A stretch of 64,000 nt of DNA, taken from contig NZ_CANMUU010000002.1 in NCBI RefSeq assembly GCF_947501165.1, positions 682,001 through 746,000 on the forward strand, read 5' to 3'. Source of the stretch: an uncultured Allomuricauda sp. Its GTDB lineage: Bacteria; Bacteroidota; Bacteroidia; Flavobacteriales; Flavobacteriaceae. The translations under genes were made by a program, and so were the position numbers. The notes beneath the pieces were generated by a model. It saw only the letters and a list, made by a program, of their open reading frames with translations, did not search any database and was not told the origin of the DNA. This document shows positions 27,109 through 36,070 of the stretch, piece after piece; the first letter of the stretch is position 1, and every line of letters begins with the position of its first letter.

Positions 27109-28512
27109 CTAACTATAATTTGAGGCTACGGCTACTATCAAAGCCAAAAAGGCAATGCAAAGTAAGCTGATAAGCACGGGAAATATAAATCGAATCCACC
27201 TATCAATAGGAACACGACACATGCTGAGCATGGCAATCAGTCCTCCTAGGGTCGGGTTAACCAAATTAGACAGTCCATCCCCTATTTGAAAGGCTAAAAT
27301 GGTGATTTGCCGAGTCAATCCCAAAGATTCTCCCAAAGGGAGCATTACTGGTAAAGTGGCCAAGGCCTGACCGCTACCCGATGGAATAAAAAAGTTAATA
27401 GCAGTTTGGGACATAGACATACAAATGGCCGATGCATATAAGGGCAAATCTTGTAAAAGCACGGATAGTTGGTAGGATATGGTATCACCTATGTTCCCCA
27501 TTTCCATAAGTACTTTGATGGAAGTGGCAAACCCGACCATAAATGCGCCAGGCGCTGCTACGCCTACGGCTTTTAGGACCGTTTCGCTCATTTCTGTGGC
27601 ACCCATCTTTGAAACCAAACCGCTTAGCAAGGCAATCATTAAGAACACTGCAGAAAGTTCATTGATGTACCAGTGTAAATTGAAAACACCATATAAAATA
27701 ACAATAAGACCTATGGTAAAAATGGAAATCACCATCCAATTCCCCCTGTTCAAACTGTATTCATTGACAGGTTTTGAAAGTGCCAGTTCCGACACATCTA
27801 ACCCTCTCCCTAAGCTCTTATTTGGGTTAAGTGTAATTTTTTTAAAATACCTCACATTATAGTAGGCCATAATGCTCAAGGCTAATAGACAAAGAATACT
27901 ACGAAGCAATGCTCCAGAAAACATGGGAAGTTCAGCGATTTTATGGCCGGTTCCAACCGTGTACGGATTGATGGGCGATAAACCAAACCCGATGGTCATG
28001 GCACCTACTGAAATCCCTGCTGCCAAAATTAAATCCCCACCCAACGCCAGGCTCAAAACCGCAGCAATCGGGACCATAGCGATATTGTTTTCGTACCCCA
28101 CGGAAACTCCGAGTATACCATAAACAAAAGTCATGATAACGATAATGAGATGTTTCTTTCGCAATCCCAATCTATTTACCAAGGTACCCACCGCATTCTC
28201 TACAGCTTTGGATTTCTCCATAAAGCCGAACATAATACCGCCAGAAAGCACGATAAAAATAATTTCAACCGCAGCTTTGAAACCTAAAGGTATTGCACGG
28301 AACATATCCAAAAGGCCTATTGGGGTAGATGGAATTGTCTTATACGAATCAGGGACCACGGTACTCCTACCATCTACTAAAATGCGTTCATAGGTTCCCG
28401 CGGGCAAGATGTATGTCAAAATACTGACCAATACAATTATCCCAAACAACATGGTGATGGCATGTGGAATACGACTAAAAAAAGAAGGAGTGCCGGAATT
28501 GGATATATTCAT
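27109..28512 (-). CDS. YfcC/ArcD-type membrane transporter
   Basis: A 467-residue transporter of the YfcC family (C4-dicarboxylate/arginine-ornithine carrier superfamily) with about eleven to twelve hydrophobic segments. Signature stretches are AMVPIAAVLSLALGGD, FGLSPINPYTVGTGHKIAEL, NFFIPSGSGQALATLPVM and FQIGDGLSNLVNPTLGGL. The two re-entrant Pro/Gly-rich segments are typical. It would import an amino acid, peptide or dicarboxylate in exchange or with a cation. It is first in the operon with the M20 deacetylase. Confidence 0.85.
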   Translation of the reverse strand: MNISNSGTPSFFSRIPHAITMLFGIIVLVSILTYILPAGTYERILVDGRSTVVPDSYKTIPSTPIGLLDMFRAIPLGFKAAVEIIFIVLSGGIMFGFMEKSKAVENAVGTLVNRLGLRKKHLIIVIMTFVYGILGVSVGYENNIAMVPIAAVLSLALGGDLILAAGISVGAMTIGFGLSPINPYTVGTGHKIAELPMFSGALLRSILCLLALSIMAYYNVRYFKKITLNPNKSLGRGLDVSELALSKPVNEYSLNRGNWMVISIFTIGLIVILYGVFNLHWYINELSAVFLMIALLSGLVSKMGATEMSETVLKAVGVAAPGAFMVGFATSIKVLMEMGNIGDTISYQLSVLLQDLPLYASAICMSMSQTAINFFIPSGSGQALATLPVMLPLGESLGLTRQITILAFQIGDGLSNLVNPTLGGLIAMLSMCRVPIDRWIRFIFPVLISLLCIAFLALIVAVASNYS

Positions 28513-28669
28513 GAATTAGAGGAAGTACAAACTGTATCTCTTTTTTGGAGTGTTAATATAAAGGGAATTTCACAAAGGACAGGGTAAATTTTTAAATAAT
28601 GTTTTTTCGAGATAATTGTATTGGTCAGCTTTGGACCTATGAAAAGAATAGATACCTTTTTAAAAAATT

Positions 28670-29122
28670 ATGACAATGACCTATAAAACCGGATTTTTAA
28701 GCTGGGCGCTTTTTGCGGCTATAGTGGGAAACTTATCTTCCTGTAAACAAAATCAAGAAAATACTGAGCAGGCCACGGAAGTGTTGGAGCAACCGAAAAT
28801 GGAAATCCAAGAAAAGGTATTGCGCCATATGGTTATCTTCAAATTTAACGATGATTCAAGCGAAGCAGAAATTGAAAAACTGAACACAGCCTTTATCAAA
28901 CTTCCTGAAACTATTCCTGAAATTGTGGATTTTGAATGGGGATTAAATAACAGTCCAGAAGATTTTGACCAAGATTTTACCCATTGTTACCTAGTTACCT
29001 TCTCTTCCGAAAAGGATAGGGATTCCATTTATGCGCCCCATCCTGCACATAAAGCGTTTGTAGAAGGTCTTCAACCGCATTTGGAAAAAGTATTTGTTGT
29101 GGATTATTGGACAAATCCCTAA
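28670..29122 (+). CDS. Dabb (stress-responsive alpha-beta barrel) lipoprotein
   Basis: A 150-residue lipoprotein (LFAAIVGNLSSCKQN) with a Dabb domain after a short acidic linker: LRHMVIFKFNDDSSEAEI, IVDFEWGLNNSPEDF, HCYLVTFSSEKDRDSIY and HPAHKAFVEGL. Dabb domains are dimeric ferredoxin-like barrels of mostly unknown role. The export signal makes this copy periplasmic. It is convergent with the MBL-fold hydrolase 8 bp downstream. Confidence 0.85.
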   Translation: MTMTYKTGFLSWALFAAIVGNLSSCKQNQENTEQATEVLEQPKMEIQEKVLRHMVIFKFNDDSSEAEIEKLNTAFIKLPETIPEIVDFEWGLNNSPEDFDQDFTHCYLVTFSSEKDRDSIYAPHPAHKAFVEGLQPHLEKVFVVDYWTNP

Positions 29123-29130
29123 TTGCCCTT

Positions 29131-30273
29131 TTATTCTTCGTAAGCCTCCCACCAAGGATTCAGCGCCATATCTTGTTTAAAGAAAATAGGCTCCCCAATT
29201 TTTGGGGCGACTAGCTTTACCCCTAGCTCTTCAGATTTTTTGGCCACACGTTTAATGGGGTCTGTCCAAGTGTGCAAAGCCAGTTTAAAGGCGCCCCAAT
29301 GTATGGGCATGATTCGTTGGGCTTGCACGTCCACCCCTGCTTGTGCCGTTTCTTCAGGAAACATATGGATATCAGGCCATAACCTATTGTATTGTCCACA
29401 TTCTATCATGGCAAAATCGAAAGGACCATACTTTTCGCCAATCTGTTTAAAGTGTTCAGCGTAGCCACTATCTCCACTAAAAAAAATGTTTTCGCCATTG
29501 GATTGAATTACCCAAGAACTCCATAGGGTTTTTGCCCTATCGGAAAATCCACGACCTGAAAAATGTTGGGCAGGTGTGCAGACCAGCTTCACATCTTCGT
29601 ATGCGGTTTCTTGCCACCAATCCAACTCTACAATGCGCTCTTTTTCCACTCCCCATTCCTCCAGATGAACCCCTACACCTAAAGGGGTATAAAACATCTT
29701 GACCTTCTCTTTTAATTTTTGAATAGAGCCGTAATCCAAATGGTCGTAGTGGTCGTGTGAGAGGATTACCATATCTATTTCTGGGATTTTCTCCACCTCT
29801 ATAGGCAATTCGGAACTAAAACGTTTATTGCCCAACAAAGGATGTGGAGCAGGAACTTCTCCAAACATGGGGTCTATCAGAATTACTTTATCCTGTAATT
29901 GCAAAAGGAATGAAGAATGCCCAAACCAATACAGTGTGGATGGCGCGTTAGAGTTCATAATCTGCAAAGAGTCCATTTTAACCACATCCAAACTCGTTGC
30001 AGGAACTGAATTGGGTTGTTTACGAATAAAACCTATGAGACTTTTCATCATATCTCTAAAGCTCATATCCATCTTCACCTCGTTGGTATTTACAAATATC
30101 TCATCCTTATAATTTTTGGATTTGGCATATTCCTTTTTCTGTTCTTCGGTAGCCTTGCCTCCAAACTGAGGACTTAGATTGACAAACAAGACTGTGATGA
30201 ATACCAACAAACCGATTATGATTCCAATTGCTGCCAGCATGCGTTTTATAAATTTTAAAATTTTGAATCTCAT
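29131..30273 (-). CDS. MBL-fold metallohydrolase, membrane-anchored (NAPE-PLD/UlaG-like)
   Basis: A 380-residue metallo-beta-lactamase-fold hydrolase. The zinc motif HxHxDH is LSHDHYDHLD, with His173, His175, Asp177 and His178. Further ligands lie in TPAQHFSGRG, FFSGDSGY and MPIHWGAF. The N-terminus has an uncleaved anchor (MLAAIGIIIGLLVFITVLFV). The domain order matches bacterial relatives of N-acyl-phosphatidylethanolamine phospholipase D. A role in lipid or phosphodiester hydrolysis at the membrane is possible but not shown. It is just downstream of the LytTR operon with a 50 bp gap. Confidence 0.88.
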   Translation of the reverse strand: MRFKILKFIKRMLAAIGIIIGLLVFITVLFVNLSPQFGGKATEEQKKEYAKSKNYKDEIFVNTNEVKMDMSFRDMMKSLIGFIRKQPNSVPATSLDVVKMDSLQIMNSNAPSTLYWFGHSSFLLQLQDKVILIDPMFGEVPAPHPLLGNKRFSSELPIEVEKIPEIDMVILSHDHYDHLDYGSIQKLKEKVKMFYTPLGVGVHLEEWGVEKERIVELDWWQETAYEDVKLVCTPAQHFSGRGFSDRAKTLWSSWVIQSNGENIFFSGDSGYAEHFKQIGEKYGPFDFAMIECGQYNRLWPDIHMFPEETAQAGVDVQAQRIMPIHWGAFKLALHTWTDPIKRVAKKSEELGVKLVAPKIGEPIFFKQDMALNPWWEAYEE

Positions 30274-30323
30274 TGAATACCAAGATGAAAACAGGTAAAA
30301 GTAAGCTATATCTGCTTCAACGG

Positions 30324-31082
30324 CTATCGATTAAGCCACTCTTTAAATTCTGAAGTTTTAGGACGGCTTACAATAAACTCTTGTCCTCTGTCTTGGACTA
30401 CGGATAACTTTAGCCTATGGTTAAAGTACTTCGCAATTTTGGTTATGGCCGTTTTGGCGACAATCTGGCTTCGGTTAATGCGAAAAAACTGCGCATGATT
30501 CAAGGTAGGAAACAACTGGTCCAAGGTTTCATCAATAATTACCCTTTTATCGTTAGTAACGCCAAACGAAACACTATCCTCGGAATACACGTATAACAAA
30601 TCTGAAATTCGAAGCTGGGCAAAGCCGTCTCCTTCTTTTACCAAAATACCCTCCCTCCTATCTGTTCGCTGCAAATCTGAAAGAAAGTTTTGAAGCATGG
30701 CAGGGTCCAGATTCGGTTTTTTGGTAGCATTGAGAAACTTGTCCAAAGCTTGTTGTAAATCATTTTCTTGAATGGGTTTTAAAAGGTAATCCACACTATT
30801 TACCTTAAAAGCACGAATGGCATATTGGTCAAATGCGGTAGTGAAGATTATGGGACATTGCACCTCTACTTTTTGAAATATTTCAAAACTGAGTCCATCG
30901 GCTAGTTGGATGTCCATAAACACCAATTCGGGCAAAGCATTCTTGTTAAACCAAGCTACGCTATCTTCAATGGTATCTAAAATATCCAATACCTCATGCT
31001 CAAACTCCAGTGTGTTCAGCAGATTTTGCAGCTGATTCGCTGCCCGAGGTTCGTCTTCAATAATCAGGATTTGCATAGACAT
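30324..31082 (-). CDS. LytTR family response regulator
   Basis: A 252-residue response regulator. The N-terminal receiver has the acidic pair in IIEDEP, phospho-acceptor Asp57 in VFMDIQLADG and the Lys in LLKPIQ. The C-terminal LytTR DNA-binding domain runs from about 145, with LLYVYSEDSVSFGV, FFRINRSQIVAKTAI and HRLKLSVVQDRGQ. Its start lies inside the end of the upstream kinase gene (26 bp overlap), so the pair is translationally coupled. Targets are unknown. Confidence 0.93.
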   Translation of the reverse strand: MSMQILIIEDEPRAANQLQNLLNTLEFEHEVLDILDTIEDSVAWFNKNALPELVFMDIQLADGLSFEIFQKVEVQCPIIFTTAFDQYAIRAFKVNSVDYLLKPIQENDLQQALDKFLNATKKPNLDPAMLQNFLSDLQRTDRREGILVKEGDGFAQLRISDLLYVYSEDSVSFGVTNDKRVIIDETLDQLFPTLNHAQFFRINRSQIVAKTAITKIAKYFNHRLKLSVVQDRGQEFIVSRPKTSEFKEWLNR

Positions 31083-32145
31083 GTTTTTGGTCCGTAGCGT
31101 TCAACAAGGGTAATTTTACAGTAAACGAGCCATCTTCCCCATTAATTTCGACTTCTTTATTGGCAATGAGACGATAACGGCTTTCAATATTCTTCAATCC
31201 CAGTTTGGTAGTTGGCAATTGTGTTGACTTGGGCCTTATTTTATTGCTGACCGTTAAATGTCCATCTTTTGCCACCACTTGAATCAATAAGGGTTTGGCT
31301 TTGGAAACCACATTGTGTTTTACGGCATTTTCCAGCAGTAGTTGTAGACTCATGGGAATGATCATTTGTCCTTTTAGGTGCTCCGGCACCTGCCAATCCA
31401 GTTGGAGGTTATCTCCAAAACGTTCTTTTTGAATATGGATGTATGCCTTGGCAAATTCCAATTCTTCACGGAGTTCGATTACATTGGCGTTTCCCGCTTC
31501 CAAAATAAAACGATACACTTCAGATAAGCGGTTTACAAACTCCTTGGCCTCCTCCCTTGTGTTTTGATCAATGATATCACGAAGTGTATTCAAGGTATTA
31601 AAAAAGAAATGCGGTTGAGCCTGGTTTCGTAAGGTATCCAATTGCGACTGTACTATAGCTCTTTTGGCCTGTTCCTCTTCCTGAATGGAATTCTTCAAAA
31701 GAATATAGTAGTACACAGCTTCATAGATGGCCATGGTCATGGTACTTATCAATATTATGGGCAGTAGAATTCTGGAGCGCAAAGGATTGTTATAGCTCTC
31801 ATTAAAAATCAAACCTAAAATGGTGTTCCCCATATAATCCACAGCTATCACCGTGAACACAATGGAAAGAAAAAATAAGGGAATTCTTATTTTATTGTCC
31901 TTTAAGCTTGGGTATTTTTTACGTAAAAAAATCAAGATGGTCCGCATGATAAGCCAGTTGATTGTTGAAAACATTAAGGAAACGCTCCAATTGATTGTGG
32001 CTTCAATAAAGGGAAGGCGGGCAAAAGAATTTCTTGAAAACATGATATCCGTTAGGAAACTTAAAAGAATGATTCCTACAACGACGAACCATCCATCATC
32101 GAAACCCAGATGTTTTATTCGCTTTGCTTTGTTGAAAAAACCCAT
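31057..32145 (-). CDS. LytS/YehU-type sensor histidine kinase
   Basis: A 362-residue kinase with four predicted membrane helices (residues ~20-150), a coiled linker (KNSIQEEEQAKRAIVQSQLD) and a His_kinase domain. The phospho-acceptor is His179 in AQPHFFFNTLNTL, the ATP-binding N-box is LLENAVKHN, and the G-region is LGLKNIESRYRL. There is no extracellular sensing domain, so the membrane helices or the neighbouring membrane proteins should supply the signal. It is the third of four genes in the 33375-30324 operon. Confidence 0.92.
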   Translation of the reverse strand: MGFFNKAKRIKHLGFDDGWFVVVGIILLSFLTDIMFSRNSFARLPFIEATINWSVSLMFSTINWLIMRTILIFLRKKYPSLKDNKIRIPLFFLSIVFTVIAVDYMGNTILGLIFNESYNNPLRSRILLPIILISTMTMAIYEAVYYYILLKNSIQEEEQAKRAIVQSQLDTLRNQAQPHFFFNTLNTLRDIIDQNTREEAKEFVNRLSEVYRFILEAGNANVIELREELEFAKAYIHIQKERFGDNLQLDWQVPEHLKGQMIIPMSLQLLLENAVKHNVVSKAKPLLIQVVAKDGHLTVSNKIRPKSTQLPTTKLGLKNIESRYRLIANKEVEINGEDGSFTVKLPLLNATDQKHVYANPDY

Positions 32146-32155
32146 GTTTACCGGT

Positions 32156-32956
32156 TTACAGCCTTACCAAAGGTATACCCTGTTTAGCTTGATAGAATGT
32201 GAACGCTATCCATGAAGCATATAACAATCCAAAAAGGATAACCACGATACTTTTTGACCTATTGGAAGCTTTCCACCTATTGGTAAGGGCTACTGCGAAT
32301 AAAGGAATTATTTGAATGCCATGCAATCCGAAGAAATGTGCAATTCGTAAATCGCCAGCAATGGTACTCCAGTTAATCCATGGTAAGCCTTCTCCCCCAT
32401 CGGGAACACCCACATTGTGACTCATTTGGCCAATCATTTGACCACCTACCCAGCTACCAAAAAACACAACCAGCCATCCAATCAGTATACCCCATTGCAC
32501 ATGTCGTTCCGTCTTAAGTCGTAATCGTATGGTCTCTATTATGAAAAACACCATGGTCATGACTATGATACCAATCAAGAGTCCCATGCTGGCAAACAAT
32601 AGACCATCAAACAAACTGGATTGGTTATAATGCGACTGAACGCCTCTAGCGGCTTGGAACACCACTATACAAATTTCCAAAAACATGGTCCAAGAAATGA
32701 TATTGTTTATAATGTTCTTCTTTCTCCTTGAAAAAGGATATAGGGTTATTAAAAAACCCGAAGTCAAAACATAAATACCTCCAGAAAGGGAAAACTTCAT
32801 GGGCTTTACCCATACGTTGAGGCCTGTTAGCATCCTATCGTCAATCATCCAACCGAAAAGACAAAGCGTGGCCAGGGCAAAGTGAAACATTCCAATCCAA
32901 TACAAAATAGGGCTCTCGGTTCTTATGGTCTGTAATACGTTTTTTAAGGATTCCAT
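32156..32956 (-). CDS. polytopic membrane protein of unknown function
   Basis: A 266-residue protein with about seven hydrophobic helices (MFHFALATLCLFGWMID, GGIYVLTSGFLITLYPF, GLLFASMGLLIGIIVMTMVF and ILIGWLVVFFGSWVGGQM among them). His residues appear in or near helices (HSQ-type HNVGVPDGGEG loop, FFGLHGIQIIPLF). I do not recognise the family. It lies between the ABA4-like gene (13 bp overlap) and the LytS kinase (10 bp gap). It may therefore modulate the kinase or act in the same response. Confidence 0.72.
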   Translation of the reverse strand: MESLKNVLQTIRTESPILYWIGMFHFALATLCLFGWMIDDRMLTGLNVWVKPMKFSLSGGIYVLTSGFLITLYPFSRRKKNIINNIISWTMFLEICIVVFQAARGVQSHYNQSSLFDGLLFASMGLLIGIIVMTMVFFIIETIRLRLKTERHVQWGILIGWLVVFFGSWVGGQMIGQMSHNVGVPDGGEGLPWINWSTIAGDLRIAHFFGLHGIQIIPLFAVALTNRWKASNRSKSIVVILFGLLYASWIAFTFYQAKQGIPLVRL

Positions 32957-33375
32957 GATCTAGACGTTTTTATGGTTTTAAGAATAGTGAAGAGAAGAAA
33001 CCCAACTGGTCCTAACATAAAGGTTGCAAAGAGACACGGCGCCATAAGTAGCTGATGAATACCTAGGGTTCTGTTCTGATTAATCATCCACATTCCGATG
33101 AGCAAATCGAAAGCCAGGTAATGTACCCATCCGGCCATTACAGCATCTTCTAATGTAAAAAGGGACATTACGGCGGATAGACTTCCAAAATCCAGCCCTG
33201 CTCCAGATTGTATATGCAAACCGATGTAAAATGCATAAAACAAAGAGAGCACCAGCGGTATTACTTTGTAGTCAATTAAAAATCGGGTTACCTTCCATTT
33301 GGGAAGTATAATCAGCAGGAGCCACATGGGCATAGCCATCATATTGGCTACGGAGAAAACTTCAGCATTTGTCAT
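32944..33375 (-). CDS. ABA4-like (DUF4281) membrane protein
   Basis: A 143-residue, four-helix protein of the ABA4-like family. The hallmark is the run SLFTLEDAVMAGWVHYLAFDLLIG, with the conserved Asp, Trp-Val-His and Asp residues, together with MAPCLFATFMLGPVGFLLF. Plant ABA4 is needed for neoxanthin formation; bacterial relatives have no established role, and a carotenoid link here is only a guess. It is the first gene of the operon with the unknown membrane protein, LytS and LytTR. Confidence 0.82.
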   Translation of the reverse strand: MTNAEVFSVANMMAMPMWLLLIILPKWKVTRFLIDYKVIPLVLSLFYAFYIGLHIQSGAGLDFGSLSAVMSLFTLEDAVMAGWVHYLAFDLLIGMWMINQNRTLGIHQLLMAPCLFATFMLGPVGFLLFTILKTIKTSRSWNP

Positions 33376-33481
33376 TGATGTTTGGTTTTATGGTTAAACA
33401 CGAACCAAAAATCAATCTTTGGACAGGAAAAAGGAAGATGAGTTTATTGAACCGTCGTTATCGGTTATTGAATTGTTATGT

Positions 33482-33522
33482 AAAAAAGGACAGCTCCATC
33501 CAAAAATTGGTTAGAGCTGCCC
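33482..33522 (-). terminator. rho-independent terminator after the secreted ConA-like gene
   Basis: On the minus strand GGGCAGCTC pairs with GAGCTGTCC, with an inner CCAA/TTGG stem, followed by six T (33487-33482). It is 22 bp past the stop at 33545. Confidence 0.7.
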
Positions 33523-33544
33523 AGCTGCTATTGATTCAATGAAA

Positions 33545-34645
33545 TCACTGAATTTTTATACCATCCGAATTTGGAAACCTTCCCGTTACCAACCAACCTC
33601 CAAAGTTTTCGGAAACCGCTAGCAGTAAGGTGTTTTCTCCTTTCTTTAATTTAAGATAAACCGAATCGAATAGGCCAATAGTTCCCAAGTATCGATAGTC
33701 GCGGCTTCTAAAACCATTATTCCCACGATAAATGGGCTTACCATTTAGTAGCACTACTACCCTATCACTATAACCAAATTCAAAAAGTCGAGTCGCATCC
33801 TTGCGGGAATTGATATTTATTTTCGCGAAAACGGTATTGCCAGGGATATCTCCACGTAGTTCGATTTTACGGGAAATGTTGGCCGCTACCCCTTCTTCCA
33901 GCACTATGGTTTCATTCCATTTTCTAGCATCGATTACTTCGGATATGGATGTTGGGTTGTCTAATAGCTTTTCCTCGAACTTATCCGAAATCTGCCATTG
34001 CTGAATAGCTCCTTCAATAGGTTCTCGGGTACCAGGACTGAAGTCTTTAATTTCATGCTCATCATTTTTTATGGTAAAGTTTGCCAAATGCACTCCCGTA
34101 TTGAGTCCTCCGGTAAAACTTAGGCCCCCAGATTTTGCATCATGAAACAAATTCCATGATAAATTGGGTTTTTCACTATTATCCAAAAAAACTTGTGCTT
34201 TGTCCTCGTGCACCACTATTTTAACATGCATCCATTGGTCTACAGGGTAGGTATAGGTGAAAGAATATTTTGGTCCAAAATAGAATTGCCACGGCGTTAT
34301 ACCGTTAAATAAGGCCACGGCCTGGTTTGCATCTGGATTGCCCGATTGATGAGGTCGAACATAAAACTGCTCTGCATTGTTCCCGTTGACCCTAAAGTAA
34401 ATACCCGGAAAGCCACGATTTCCAGTCATATAAATGTCGTACTCTATTGTACCATTTAAAAAATCCACATTTTTTAGGGACATAGAGCCCGCTTGTAAAT
34501 AAATAGCATCTTTTCCCTTAAATGGCTCGAATACATGTGCCCTTGCATCAATGTCCCAATGGACCGTGTCCAATGGTATAGTCTCTTGTGAAAAAACCAT
34601 AGACAACTGAAAGCAGGCAACGGCATATACTAATACTGTTCTCAT
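33545..34645 (-). CDS. secreted protein with concanavalin-like domain
   Basis: A 366-residue protein with a signal peptide (LVYAVACFQLSMVFSQ). Residues ~25-200 look like a LamG/DUF1080-type jelly roll: IEYDIYMTGNRGFPGIYFRVNG, QWMHVKIVVHEDKAQVFLD and GVHLANFTIKND. Residues ~215-366 form a second beta-rich domain (FAKININSRKDATRLFEFGYS, VVLLNGKPIYRGN, LKKGENTLLLAVSENFGGWL) typical of glycoside-hydrolase accessory domains. No catalytic pair is seen. It is divergent from the membrane-tethered regulator at 34774, which is likely to be functionally linked. Confidence 0.75.
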   Translation of the reverse strand: MRTVLVYAVACFQLSMVFSQETIPLDTVHWDIDARAHVFEPFKGKDAIYLQAGSMSLKNVDFLNGTIEYDIYMTGNRGFPGIYFRVNGNNAEQFYVRPHQSGNPDANQAVALFNGITPWQFYFGPKYSFTYTYPVDQWMHVKIVVHEDKAQVFLDNSEKPNLSWNLFHDAKSGGLSFTGGLNTGVHLANFTIKNDEHEIKDFSPGTREPIEGAIQQWQISDKFEEKLLDNPTSISEVIDARKWNETIVLEEGVAANISRKIELRGDIPGNTVFAKININSRKDATRLFEFGYSDRVVVLLNGKPIYRGNNGFRSRDYRYLGTIGLFDSVYLKLKKGENTLLLAVSENFGGWLVTGRFPNSDGIKIQ

Positions 34646-34773
34646 GTTTTTTGATTTTTGATGGTACTAAGTACGTTTTTAAGTCAGAGAGGGAACGAAA
34701 CAAGTTCGTTCAAGTTGATTCATTCACATTCATGCTTTGGTTTTTTTACAATCTTTGTGGCAATTAGTAAAGC

Positions 34774-36027
34774 ATGCGCGACGACCAATATTATATACAA
34801 TACTGTATACAACACATTGAAGCGAAATTGGATTGGGGACCTTCCAATTTATGGCACAATGATATGTTTGTTGAGCTTAGTGAACGGATTCAGCAAGAAA
34901 CCAAAGTACTACTAAGCCCAGTTACGTTAAAAAGAGTATGGGGTAGGATAGCATATTCAGGCGTACCTAGTATTACTACATTGAATACTTTAGCCCAATT
35001 TTCTGGATTTGAAAATTGGAGAGATTTTAAGGGTAGTATACCCAAAAAAACTGGTTCGGGACTATTAAAAAAGATTCAATCCAATTTGGGCATTATCATG
35101 TTGAGTGCATCTGTGATGACTGTAGTATTTATATCGTTCTTCTCTTTAAAAGGAGTACCATCAGAAAAGGAACCTATAGATGCCTCTAAGGTTATATTCA
35201 AAAGTAGACCTATTACACAGGGTTTGCCCAACTCGGTAGTCTTTGATGTTGATTTACAAGAAATTGATTCCGATAGTATTCATATTCAGCAGTATTGGGA
35301 TCCCAAAAAAACCATTTCATTGACCAAACATCAAAAACAAGCAACCGGTCAATATTATTTTCCAGGCTATTTTAGGGCTAAACTTTTGGTGGAAGGAGAA
35401 GTTATAAAGCAGCACGACCTATTTATTAAAACTGAGGGTTGGTTAGGAACATTGGATTACGGCCCTATCCCTAAGTATTTTGAAGCCTCCAAGGTTCATA
35501 TCAATAAACTATCATTCCCTGAAGAGGCTTTCACTGAAATTATCTCTAATGAAAAACCGCTTACTTCAACCTTTCATATGGTAAAGGCGTTTGACTCTAT
35601 TTCCGGAGATAATTTTGAGCTACATTCGGTACTTAAGAATACGTATAATGAAGTATGGGCAGTTTGCCAAAAAACCTCAATCATTGTTTTGGGAACGAAG
35701 GGCGCTATGGTGGTCACATTAGGTATTCCTGGATGTGCATCAGAACTCTGGGTAATGATGAACGATACTTTTATGAATGGAAAAAAGCATGACCTTTCCG
35801 ATTTAGGTCTTGATTTGTCTACCAAACAACAAATACACCTAAAAGTGGAAAAAAAGATGCTTCGTGTAAGTTCTGGAAATAAAACCCTTTTTCAAGGAGA
35901 ATATGCAGAAACTTTGGGTAGAATTGCAGGAATACGGTATCGCTTTCTAGGTGCTGGAGAAATCTATCAAAGCACCCTCTCTAATTTGAAAGGTGATACA
36001 CGTATTAATTTTATGGAAGCAAAGTAG
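34774..36027 (+). CDS. membrane-tethered putative regulator with C-terminal jelly-roll domain
   Basis: A 417-residue protein. Residues 1-90 form a compact helical N-terminus (CIQHIEAKLDWGPSNLW, LSERIQQETKVLLSPVTLKR, VWGRIAY, TLNTLAQFSGFENWRDFK). This is a recurrent Bacteroidota pattern that looks like a helix-turn-helix DNA-binding module. One membrane segment follows (LGIIMLSASVMTVVFISFFSL, ~107-127). The outside part contains an Ig-like stretch and a C-terminal LamG-like jelly roll (LHSVLKNTYNEVWAVC, IHLKVEKKMLRVSSGNKTLF, RIAGIRYRFLGAGEIYQ). The layout suggests direct signal transfer from an extracytoplasmic ligand to DNA. That role is inferred; the N-terminal call is by pattern only. Confidence 0.65.
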   Translation: MRDDQYYIQYCIQHIEAKLDWGPSNLWHNDMFVELSERIQQETKVLLSPVTLKRVWGRIAYSGVPSITTLNTLAQFSGFENWRDFKGSIPKKTGSGLLKKIQSNLGIIMLSASVMTVVFISFFSLKGVPSEKEPIDASKVIFKSRPITQGLPNSVVFDVDLQEIDSDSIHIQQYWDPKKTISLTKHQKQATGQYYFPGYFRAKLLVEGEVIKQHDLFIKTEGWLGTLDYGPIPKYFEASKVHINKLSFPEEAFTEIISNEKPLTSTFHMVKAFDSISGDNFELHSVLKNTYNEVWAVCQKTSIIVLGTKGAMVVTLGIPGCASELWVMMNDTFMNGKKHDLSDLGLDLSTKQQIHLKVEKKMLRVSSGNKTLFQGEYAETLGRIAGIRYRFLGAGEIYQSTLSNLKGDTRINFMEAK

Positions 36028-36070
36028 TAAATCAGTATTGAATTGCTTCCAAAAAAAGAATGCCTGCTTA

